Origin: Liolophura sinensis
Lineage: Eukaryota; Mollusca; Polyplacophora; Chitonida; Chitonidae
Direction: 5' to 3'
Length of the DNA stretch: 64,000 nucleotides
NCBI RefSeq assembly: GCF_032854445.1
Contig: NC_088302.1
Coordinates: forward strand, 24,317,788-24,381,787
Part shown: positions 1 to 8,612 of the stretch, in pieces
Numbering within the stretch: the stretch's first letter is position 1
How the letters are laid out: each line of letters opens with the position of its first letter
Translations under genes and position numbers: made by a program
Notes under the pieces: model-generated
The model's input: the letters and a program-made list of their open reading frames with translations, nothing else
Told to the model about the DNA's origin: nothing
The model's database searches: none

Positions 1-374
1 AACAGACCCCAACCGCGACATGACAGGAATTTTCCAATATGGTCTTTTTATGTACGCTGCGTGGGACTTTAAACTGTAGCAATTAAAGAGTCGACCTTAC
101 ACAATTTCCAAGCCATTAAAAAACTAATTGCTTGTCATATTTCTGTATTCGGAGGTCTTGTTTTGTAGTTATCCATTTGCTTGGCATTTCTGGTGGTAAT
201 AATCCACGTTACGACATGCAATGTTTGCGTTATCAAGTTGCGTTTTTCTTGCTTAAATCAGTAGAGCATCGCATTTCCTGTTTGCCGAAATCCGCTGTAA
301 AATCAAGTTATGCCAAGATACCTAATGGCTATAGCGTCGAAAAAGTATTTTCAGCAGGTCTCGATCTTGAGTTG
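1..374. other. Unique non-coding sequence
   Basis: AT-rich sequence with no recognisable gene, repeat or element. A 94-residue open frame crosses it into the array that follows, but it has no domain-like composition and is probably chance. Confidence 0.5.
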
Positions 375-1165
375 AATTGTTGTATACTCAGCAGATGTAG
401 TTATATCTTTATTTGACAGCTGTTCAGTGCCATACTCAACAGATGCAGCTATGTTTTATTTGACAGTTGTTTAGTGCCATACTCAACAGATGTAGTTATA
501 TCTTTATTTGACAGCTGTTCAGTGCCATACTCAACAGATGCAGCTATGTTTTATTTGACAGTTGTTTAGTGCCATACTCAACAGATGCAGTTATGTCTAT
601 ATCTGATGGCTGTTTAGTGTCATACTCTACAGATGCAGCTATGTTTTATTTGACAGTTGTTTAGTGCCATACTAAACAGATGCAGTTATGTCTATATCTG
701 ATAGCTGTTTAGTGCCATACTAAACAGATGCAGTTATGTCTATATTTGACAGCTGTTCAACAGATGCAGCTATGTTTTATTTGACAGTTGTTTAGTGCCA
801 TACTCAACAGATGTAGTTATATCTTTATTTGACAGCTGTTCAGTGCCATACTCAACAGATGCAGCTATGTTTTATTTGACAGTTGTTTAGTGCCATACTC
901 AACAGATGCAGTTATGTCTTTATTTGATAGCTGTTCATTGCCATACTCAACAGATGCAGTTATGTCTTCATTTGATAGCTGTTCATTGCCATACTCAACA
1001 GATGCAGTTATGTCTTCATTTGATAGCTGTTTAGTGACATACTCAACAGCAGTTATGTCTATATCTGATAGCTGTTCAGTGCCATACTCAACAGATGGAG
1101 TTATGTCTTCATTTGATAGCTGTTCAGTGATATACTCAACAGGCAGTTATGTCTTTATTTGGAAG
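375..1165. repeat. Minisatellite, 47/48-bp units with higher-order pattern
   Basis: About 17 tandem units share the core CATACTCAACAGATGCAG. Two main unit types can be told apart: one reads GTAGTTATATCTTTATTTGAC (about 48 bp) and the other GCAGCTATGTTTTATTTGAC (about 47 bp). They alternate at the left end, giving a dimer of about 95 bp. A third type, with GTCTATATCTGATAGC, dominates further right. One unit near 740-760 is shortened, and the last units (after 1045) are the most diverged. Because 48 is a multiple of three, an open frame of repeated 16-residue blocks (PYSTDAVMSSFDSCSL) runs through the right part. It is best explained by repeat phase rather than by coding. Confidence 0.93.
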
Positions 1166-2413
1166 AAATCACTAAATAGACCACTTAAAACTGTGCATAA
1201 ACATACTTTCACTTTTTTAAAAAGATTTTTGTTAAAGGCGTTAAAACATCTTAATTCTAAGGTGGGCTTTATGGATCATACTAACAGAGTTTAGGGACAA
1301 GACGTCACAAGAATTTTATCCAAGTCTAATCCCCATACTGAATATTGGAATAACTCGTTTTAACCCATGGGTAAAAGATTACTGAAATAATGTTCCCAAA
1401 CATCCCTTTCTTCTGGTAAACATCAGCAAAAATGAAGTGACGTCAGAGTTTCTAGATACCGTATGTATGGCTCATAAAGCCCACCTTAGTATTCCATCTT
1501 ATCTGAATGCCTTTCAACACCCTTAATAAAATCTGAAAAAATCAATGAAAATATATTAACCCATAGTTTTCTGTATGCCATGTATAATGTTCATTTTACA
1601 GGTGGGTATGTATTTTCTGTGGGTAACACTTTTCTTTCTTATTCACTATCCACGTTATAGAAGTTGTGGCCTGTCCCGTTATATTTATTTATCAATTTAT
1701 TTATTTGGTTGTTTATTTAACAGCATGCATTCAATAATATTGATTGAATTATGATGACGATCAGCTTTAAGAGTGGAAGAAACCTGAGTAAACCATCAAC
1801 CTTTGTCAAATTACTTGACGAACTTTCCTATGTCATGTACAAAATATACACACTTTACTGGTGGAAGACCGCATAAGACTCGTCGACCGCTTATATCACC
1901 AAAATCCCACATGCATGAATCCACTAACCGGTTTTGAACCCGATCTTCCTGTGTCCAAACGATTGAAAGGGTACCAGCTTTAAGCACTAACTCACAATCC
2001 GCCCCTCTTATCTGTTACACAACTTATCTGGTCGATTTATTTTCCAAATTAAAGGATTCAATGAACTCACTTGCGTAGTTATTCCTGCAGCACGCAGTAA
2101 CCCATAGGCTTACTTCCGACTGTGCCACATTCCCTCAGATGACCTTTTCTTGCTGACAAGGAATTTGTGTCCAATTCCTCAGCTGTCTGGCGACGAACGA
2201 CGCGGAAATAATCATGAACGAAAATCTCGTTAATATTTCCTTTAATTACGTCACATTGTCCGCGTATGGCTCTAATCAGTCGAGGTAATTAGTCTTTGTG
2301 AATCCAAATCCATACCATGGGTTATTGGAATTTGTACAAATCTTTAGCCGCTGCTGACTGGTGACGACATCTCTTCCTGCGCATTGAGCATTACATTAGA
2401 ATCCAGCATGATT
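1166..2413. other. Unique non-coding sequence
   Basis: No gene, element or tandem repeat recognised. Open frames are short and lack domain-like sequence. A few TTTATTTATT runs (around 1681-1720) are simple low-complexity sequence. Confidence 0.5.
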
Positions 2414-2595
2414 CCGGCTTTTTGATATTTTATTCATTTGATTGTTTTTTTAGGCCTTACTCAAGAATATTTCACTTATACGACGGAAGCCAGCATTGTG
2501 GTGGGAGGAAACCGGGCGGAGCCCGGGGGAAACTCGCAACCATCCGCAGACCTTGCCAAGTACGACAGGAAAAGAAGCCTCCGGCTTTTTGATAT
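2414..2595 (-). mobile_element. tRNA-derived SINE family A, 5'-truncated, with target-site duplication
   Basis: The element itself is about 2429-2580. On the plus strand it reads as the reverse of family A: tail side CATTTGATTG, then GCCTTACTCAAGAATATTTC, then GGTGGGAGGAAACCGGGC and CCATCCGCAG. The tRNA-like head is missing, as expected for incomplete reverse transcription. CCGGCTTTTTGATAT occurs identically at 2414-2428 and 2581-2595, so the boundaries are well supported as a 15-bp target-site duplication. Family A was defined here by comparing all copies in the window. It resembles conserved-core tRNA SINEs known from molluscs, but the exact family name needs a repeat library. Confidence 0.92.
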
Positions 2596-3174
2596 GACAT
2601 ACATAAAAATATACAGATATTGGTGATACGACAGGTAATGGCATTCTCTTGGAAATGAGAGTCTCAGTATCGACCAAATGCCAGGAAACTTCACTGGATA
2701 TGGCCTAGATACAATAGAAAGAATGATTAACGATCAGCCGTATAGTTTTCGATTTCTCTTCTCACTGGCGAATTACATAATACCTTCTCAGACCGCCTAA
2801 AACAGCGTAATAACGCAATTCTCTTCGCAGCCAGTCAATTCTGATCACAGGGTTGCCATAGCAACCCGCGATTTAAACGACATTAGAAGAAAAGAAAGGG
2901 TGCTATGTGTGCCCTTAGGGCAGGTGGTAGGCCATACTGGCTCCTCGTGTGGTTACTGCCTTCACTTTAGTGGATTCACATCATGTTAAAGGTCAATAAT
3001 GTCAAAATGACGAACAGCATTAGACAGTGGCCATTGGCTTGTGTCTTCACATATGATGCCAGTCCTTACTAAAAAGATGTGAATGAATTTCAATATCTCA
3101 TTGTTATTCATAATCTATTACGAAATACTGAGATTCTCGTCTATCACTTAATATTTCAACATATACTTACGTCA
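2596..3174. other. Unique non-coding sequence
   Basis: No feature recognised between two truncated SINE copies. Confidence 0.5.
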
Positions 3175-3330
3175 TCGTAACAAGTATTTATTTACTTATT
3201 TATTTGATTGATGTTTTACGCCGTACTCAAGAATATTTGACTTATACGACGGCGGGTGGGTGGAAACCGGGCAGAACCCGGGGGAAACCCACGGCCATCT
3301 GCAGGTTGCTGGCAGACCTCGTAACAAGTA
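3175..3330 (-). mobile_element. SINE family A, 5'-truncated, with target-site duplication
   Basis: The body is about 3187-3318: T-rich tail (TTTATTTACTTATTTATTTG), GTTTTACGCCGTACTCAAGA, then the GGAAACCGGGCAGAACCCGG core, ending in GCAGGTTGCTGGCAGAC. TCGTAACAAGTA is identical at 3175-3186 and 3319-3330, a perfect 12-bp target-site duplication. The head half is absent. About 12 bases of the body (the GGCCAGCATTAT region) are deleted relative to other copies. The 27-bp minisatellite begins only 27 bases downstream. Confidence 0.92.
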
Positions 3331-3357
3331 ATGAGAGCATCTACATTTCATCTTGAA

Positions 3358-3615
3358 GGCACAATGATGAGTGGCAACCTTGTAGGCACAATGTTGGGTG
3401 GCAACCTTGTAGGCACAATGTTGGGTGGCAACCTTGTAGGCACAATGTTGGGTGACAACCTTGTAGGCACAATGTTGGGTGGCAACCTTGTAGGCACAAT
3501 GTTGGGTGGCAACCTTGTAGGCACAATGTTGGGTGGCAACCTTGTTGGCACAATGTTGGGTGGCAACCTTGTAGGCACAATGTTGGGTGGCAACCTTGTA
3601 AGTACAATGTTGAGC
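3358..3615. repeat. 27-bp minisatellite
   Basis: Nine full head-to-tail copies, plus a partial tenth, of a 27-bp unit of the form GGCACAATGTTGGGTGGCAA + CCTTGTA. Phase is perfect over 3358-3600. Copy 1 (ATGATGAG) and the last partial copy differ most, copy 4 has GACAAC and copy 7 GTTGGC. This is the usual pattern of conserved centre and diverged edges. Since 27 is divisible by three, several frames on both strands stay open (for example nine-residue blocks MLGGNLVGT). This is the signature of a minisatellite, and coding is not otherwise supported. Confidence 0.96.
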
Positions 3616-3738
3616 TTAGCACTACATTGTTGCACACACGACGTCGCTGTCGTCAGATGCTGCGGTGAAGATGCCGCATTGGACGCTATAGATTGCTGAT
3701 ATCAATCCAACAGATGCTTCGTAATCAAACCTATTTAT

Positions 3739-3768
3739 AACTAAACTAGTGCTTAAAAGAAAGTATAC
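3739..3768 (+). repeat. Left terminal inverted repeat of the Tc1-type element
   Basis: Pairs with 5239-5268 with one mismatch (T in this arm versus C in the complement, at the fifteenth base). No similarity continues outside or inside these 30 bases. Confidence 0.9.
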
Positions 3769-4008
3769 ACCAAAACAAATACATAAAAATCGCGCAAAGT
3801 AAAAAATTGAGAAATTATCCATGATGAGCCCTATTACCCGTGTAAACGCCGATCCATCCAGGGAACAAACTGGCCCAACAAAGCATAAAATCGAAAAATG
3901 GCCCTTCCACGTGTAACACGACATGAACGTGCATTTTGGCGGTATAAATGAGTCGACGGGAAACGTTAGGAACACAGTCGTCAGAAAAACACCAGAGGTA
4001 CGCCACGT

Positions 4009-5009
4009 TTGAGCCAAGTTGAGCGAGAGAGAGCTGTCGGCATGGCCCAGCAAGGAGCGACCAACGCCGCCATTGCCAGAACCTTTGGTTGCACAAGAGC
4101 AACTATCGTCAGACTTATGCAGCGACTCCGGCAGACAGGCGTTACATCCGACAGGCCTAGGAGCGGTCGACCACGCGTCACCACCCCGCTGAAGATCGAC
4201 ACATCCGGACCATTCACCTCCACAATCGGAACGTAACGGCAACGTCAGCGGCGGCGACGGCACTAGGGCACCCGATTAGCCGACCCACAGTCTACCGTCG
4301 ACTACGTCAACACGGTATTAGGGCACGTCGACCGTATTGTGGAGTTTATCTGACGCCTCAAAATCAACGTCGTCGGCTGATATGGGCCAGGCGCGTTCTA
4401 CGCTGGCAGAGGCGTGAATGGGTACGGGTAATGTTCTCCGACGAAAGCAGGTTTTGCGTGTACAAAAATGACGGTCGGGCTAGGCTATACAGGCGTGTAG
4501 GAGAACGTTTGCTGCCAAATTGCGTTCAGCAAGTTCGAGCGTTTGGAGGTGGTAGTGTGATGGTGTGGGGAGGCATCTGCGGCGATCTGAAGACGAGGCT
4601 GGTGGTGATTCATGGGAACCCCAATGCTCGCAGATACACGGATGAAGTTTTACGACCGGTTGTAGTGCCATTCATCCACCAACAGCAAAGAGGAATTTTG
4701 TACCAGCATGATAATGCAAGACCTCATACTGCAAGATTGACGAACAACTTTCTACAGAACGCCAACATCGATCTCTTACCATGGCCGGCATGTTCACCCG
4801 ACCTCAATCCAATTGAGCACTTGTGGGACCACCTGGGCAGACAAGTCAGAAGACTGCCAGTGCCATCTGTGACCGTTCAACAGCTGGAAGAGTGTCTCCA
4901 ACAAGAATGGCAACGAATCACACCTAACGTCATTCGACGCCTGACGTCATCAATGCGGCGACGTGTTGTGGCCTGCATCAATGCCAATGGAGGCCACACT
5001 CGCAACTGA
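4009..5009 (+). pseudogene. Tc1-family DD34E transposase, frameshifted
   Basis: Transposases of this family bind the inverted repeats, excise the element and reinsert it at TA. The N-terminal part (from 4009) shows a helix-turn-helix, RTFGCTRATIVRLMQRL. The C-terminal part (4431-5009 in another frame) carries the catalytic triad: first D in FSDESRF (4440), second D in HDNARPH (4710), and E in PDLNPIEHLWD (4815). The last two are separated by 34 residues. The GGGSVMVWGG block is present. Reading frame changes near 4185, inside a C-rich run, where one base appears to be missing. Codons between there and 4431 continue the family sequence without a stop in the shifted frame, so a single lesion explains the break. 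The first frame has no ATG before the in-frame one at 4042, so the original initiator is probably lost too. No functional product is expected. Confidence 0.93.
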
Positions 5010-5238
5010 GCATGATTTGAATGACATTTCCAGAGGGAAAAATGCTTCATTTGAATTTTGCAAATGTGTAAATGTTCTGTTGACACCACATCTCTTTGAC
5101 TGACCATCAAACCAAACCTTCACCATTTAATGAACTGTATGTATGGACGTTTCAGGTGAAATGGAATATTCTTATGGAATTAAAAATAATTTCAAATATA
5201 TTTCTTTCCGTTTTTATTTGATGTCTGATCAAACAGCT

Positions 5239-5268
5239 GTATACTTTCTTTTGAGCACTAGTTTAGTT
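5239..5268 (-). repeat. Right terminal inverted repeat of the Tc1-type element
   Basis: Reverse complement matches 3739-3768 at 29 of 30 positions. Lies 230 bases past the transposase stop codon. Confidence 0.9.
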
Positions 5269-5307
5269 CGCTTGCAGTCGGATACTCTATATAGTCCTTT
5301 TCCACTC

Positions 5308-5418
5308 TCTAACCGCTGAGTGCTGAGCGCCAAGCGAGTCAGCAACAAGTACGACCCGGCCCAGGGTAGATCCCAGGCCTCCCGACATGGATGCGGACCC
5401 TCTAGCCACTAGTCCACA
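5308..5418 (-). mobile_element. tRNA-like SINE head fragment
   Basis: On the minus strand, an A-box-like TGGACTAGTGGCTAGAGG is followed about 30 bases later by a B-box-like GGGATCTACCC. Next comes CTCGCTTGGCGCTCAGCACT, which resembles the part of family B that reads CTCGCTTGGCGTTCAGCA. It is probably the 5' part of a SINE related to families B and C, with the rest missing. It begins 40 bases right of the Tc1 element. Confidence 0.55.
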
Positions 5419-6559
5419 GAAGGAATCAGCACGATCTTCATATCTGGACGTTGTCTTGATAAAGACCATGAACCAGACATCCATTTTTGCATCCTTGTCA
5501 TCAACATTATTCAAGACAACATATATATTTATACAGCGCCGTCTAACCCGTTGATATGATTAAAGATAGAGTAACAAACCCAAAAGCAAGGAATCTCGCA
5601 GATTTCCGGTAGAAAATTACAAAGGTTATGTAGGGGCGGTGATGTGTTATGTTTTCACACACCAAGGAACGACATGGACGGAAGGTGTAAAGTAAACAAA
5701 ACCTGTAATACGGTAGGTGCTTGAGATACCACCACTCAACACCTTCATCATACCATATGAAATAGCTTACCGTTAATCGCTATCCTAGCAACTCGTCTGA
5801 TTGTAGACGGAAATTGCTGGGTACGAGTCAAGGCCTTGTGGGTCATGTTATTAACAACATCTTAATATCAGGTGTTGAAAGGGCCTTAAAGTAAAAACGG
5901 CCATCATTTTTTAAATCAAAGCTTAATCTGAATAAATATGTAAATGAGTAATGATATGCAGATTATCTCACTTACTGCTATAGTATCATGCATTGTTTCC
6001 TTCACTGATTCCTTTTCTCGTGCATTTCTTTGAGTGTTCAATGGTTTATTCATGTATTTCTCGAACTGTGTAAGATTAACAGCCCACTTTTTCCTTTTTT
6101 TTTTCTTTAGTCAGTGTGATATTTATATGTTTGTTCATTTCATCTGTATTTTTTTTTATGAAATGAGAATTGGTATTTTAGGAATGCGCTTTTCATCCTC
6201 GCTGTCTCATGAATCTATGGCGATTTTCTCCCCACAATGGATTGTCCTTTAATTTGGTTTTATTTTATATCGGGAGATTTGTCAGGTATCTGCCTCACTG
6301 CTATCTTCATCTGCTATCTGCATCAAAAACGTCTCGACGTAGCCCAAGTAACAAAAACTCTTTTCAAGTCAATAAAAAACAAATTAAATAAATTCGTAAT
6401 ATGAAATGACACCTTGATGTGTGTTATTGATAATCATTGCGCATCAAGGGCATAAATAAATATCTACAGGCATGTGTACATTTTACTGGTGTTGTTGTTT
6501 CATGTCCATAATCAAGCCTGTGCCACTTGCCCAGTTCCCTGTAAAAGTGAACCGCCGTC
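5419..6559. other. Unique non-coding sequence
   Basis: No gene or element recognised. T-rich runs lie at 6090-6110 and 6150. Open frames here are short and AT-driven. Confidence 0.5.
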
Positions 6560-6722
6560 GTTTTTATTTGATTGGTGTTTTACGCCGTACTCAAGAATAT
6601 TTCACTTATGCGACGGCGGCCAGCATTATAGTGGGAGGAAACCGTGCAGAGCCGGGGGAAAACCCCAACCATCCTCGGGGTGTTGACAGACCTTCTCACT
6701 TACGGCCGGAGAGGAAGCCAGA
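6560..6722 (-). mobile_element. SINE family A, 5'-truncated
   Basis: Reverse-oriented copy: TTTTATTTGATTGGTGTTTT, ACGCCGTACTCAAGAATATT, GGCCAGCATTATAGTGGGAG and ACGGCCGGAGAGGAAGCCAG. It keeps more of the body than the copies at 2.4 and 3.2 kb but stops before the tRNA boxes. No clear target-site duplication was found. Confidence 0.88.
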
Positions 6723-6821
6723 ATGAGCGTGTGAAAGTTTAACATTTGACGTTAGTTGCTAGTTAGAGACTACTAATAATGTTATAAGGCCTACATAGCC
6801 TGTATTAGTATACGTGCATGT

Positions 6822-7145
6822 ATGCTTGGGGTTTAACGTCGTACTTTACCATTTCAAATGACAACGAAGGATCATTAGATGTGTGTATATTTACTGTGTC
6901 TTCTTCTGGCAGCGTAAGCTCATGCCGCCAAAGTACTGCCACAACTGAAGCATCATGTAGAAGAGACCAGACATCACACTTCACCATGTCACATTACGCT
7001 GACACCTGGCGAACCAGTTCTGTTTCCCCCGCTCTAACCTCTCAGCGCTGTGGGCAAAGTGGGATTGCAACTAGTGCCACTTTTCTTTGGTCCTTGGTGT
7101 GACCCAACCTTGAACCCTGGTCTCCCGACTTTAATGCGGAGGCAC
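6822..7145 (-). mobile_element. tRNA-derived SINE family C
   Basis: Plus strand starts with the shared 3' tail GCTTGGGGTTTAACGTCGTA. A body follows (ACTGTGTCTTCTTCTGGCAG, GTCTAACC-like CTCTAACCTCTCAGCGC). It ends with a tRNA-like segment whose minus strand contains a B box, GGGTTCAAGG, and a degraded A-box region (GGTTAGTGCCTCCG). The tail segment is the same as in family B, but the body differs. A second copy of this body lies at 25.4-25.6 kb. Confidence 0.78.
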
Positions 7146-7149
7146 TAAC

Positions 7150-7510
7150 CCCGTATTATACACACGGGAGAAGTTAAGCTGGTTTAAATCAGAAATGGCT
7201 TTGAGCCAGTTTGACGTCGCTCGTGTGAACGCAAAGCGGGTGCATTTAATCTGGTTTATTTGCTCTTGCTAGCGACGTGGCTTTAAGCCAGTTTCAGGAC
7301 TTGTGCCGGTTTATGTGTGCCGTGTGAATGGTAATTGAATTAAATGTTCCGGATACGTGGAGGTCAAGAAGACCCTGCAATTACTAAACCGGTTTAAACG
7401 TGACCATGTGAAACCTGCTTGGCCACATGGTCGTGTGAACGCACGCATTTTCACAACTGGCTTCGAATTAAACCAGCCCAGATTTGATCCGGATTAAAAT
7501 TTTTTGAATC
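7150..7510. mobile_element. Candidate MITE-like inverted-repeat block
   Basis: The left part has AAGCTGGTTTAAATC followed by GCTTTGAGCCAGT. The right part, reverse-complemented, reads GGGCTGGTTTAATTC then GAAGCCAGT, so the two sides are imperfect inverted repeats about 330 bases apart. Internally, GTGTGAACGCA occurs twice, CTGGTTTA-type words recur, and a palindromic AAACCGGTTTAAAC lies near 7387. There is no coding capacity. This fits a non-autonomous DNA element, but ends and target duplication could not be fixed. Confidence 0.42.
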
Positions 7511-8525
7511 GTGACTGTTAAAATTATATGTAAAAAGGTACTGGCTTTTTATTTGGTTTATTATCTAAAAATCCCTTGTTCTCTTTAACGTGAACACATA
7601 TATTCGAATGTTCATGTGACAAGCCAGAAATAACATTAAACTTGGCCTACGTAATATTAAGAAAAGGTTTTAGAGGACCAGCTATGCAGAGCAGAATGTC
7701 CACAGAGTTTGCTCTCACATGTTGAAGGTGGGAGGTTTGTGGACAGATTTATTGCCTTCTGATGAGAAATCGACTAGAAAGGATTGGAGGTAATTTAAAC
7801 TGAACAGTAATGGGCTAAAATGTTTTTTTTTTTTTTTGGTTTTGGATTATGCGACAAGACTTCCGAATAAAAATGTTGATTTGGATATTGTGCGCTAGTG
7901 TTTTTTTCACAGCTGACCGTATTGGAATATCAGTCATTTTGAACTAATTTGTTTTACATTCACTCATGCACGGTCATAGTTTTTAAGATTTCCGCTCTGG
8001 CAGCAGACTTGATAAAGCTGTCATTTTGCAGTCATTGAGTACGTTAAAATCTCCAAGCTTTGCGTGCTATTTTAAAATTAAAACTGGCGAAGTGGAAGGC
8101 ATTGTATTGAAAACGATAGCCTACATCCTCATACATGCACAAATTCTGCAATGAAACTCAAATGTACTTTCATCTGATGACATACCGGTCATCAGATAAT
8201 AGAGAAAAGCGACCGAATCACAGCCTGGAGAAAAATCACCGCAAGAAGTGAGGTTCTTGTTTTTGTCCCCAGCTACAAGCTGCAGACAAACAGGCGACCT
8301 GCTCTGAATTGAGGCAGCCTTGACCTTTGGCATGTGAAAAAATGTTATCCAATTATTAAAGTACAAATCCAATTGATCTGTATTTTGGATATGCTTATTT
8401 ACTCTTTTTAGGACATTTTATATGGTTCTTGCTCGCATAAACAGCGCCGACAATAGAGTTCATACCGCCCGCAGAATGAAACACGGTAGTCATATCAGGG
8501 CCCATTACCAAGTAAACTATTTGCA
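7511..8525. other. Unique non-coding sequence
   Basis: No element recognised. A run of about 15 T lies near 7823-7837. Confidence 0.5.
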
Positions 8526-8612
8526 AATGGTCTCTTCGGTCGTACAAGGGAAGTTCTGCAAGTTTCCCCCGGGTTCTCTCTGGTCTCTTCCACCGTAATA
8601 CCTGCCCCCATT
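8526..8612 (+). mobile_element. SINE family A, diverged internal fragment
   Basis: GGTCGTACAAGGGAAGTTCTGC, then TTTCCCCCGGGTTCTCTCTGG and TTCCACCGTAATACC, parallel the family A order (GGCCGTACGTGGGAAGGTCT ... CCCGGGCTCTGCCCGG ... CCCACCATAATGC). About 20 bases are missing in the middle. Neither head nor tail is seen. Confidence 0.6.

Larger units (their letters stand above)
3739..5268 (+). mobile_element. Tc1-type DNA transposon with inverted terminal repeats
   Basis: About 1.53 kb bounded by 30-bp inverted repeats: 3739-3768 begins AACTAAACTAGTGC and 5239-5268 ends GCACTAGTTTAGTT. The arms match at 29 of 30 positions. Inside is a Tc1/mariner DD34E transposase in two frames. Tc1 elements insert at TA. 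The left flank offers TA at 3738-3739, but the right flank reads TTCG or TCGC, so no intact TA duplication is visible. Together with the broken transposase, this indicates an old or rearranged non-autonomous copy. The inverted repeats could still be recognised by a related transposase in trans. Confidence 0.93.

Noticed and set aside
375-1165. Regular repeats with variable stretches, considered as a CRISPR array
   Set aside because: The repeats are contiguous, with no unique spacers, in a eukaryotic setting and with no cas-like genes.
890-1294. 134-residue open frame made of PYSTDAVMSS blocks
   Set aside because: Produced by the 48-bp tandem repeat phase. There is no signal peptide, domain or splice context.
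3622-4263. 213-residue minus-strand open frame
   Set aside because: It lies antisense across the end of the 27-bp array and the Tc1 transposase. Shadow of coding-derived sequence, with no family resemblance of its own.
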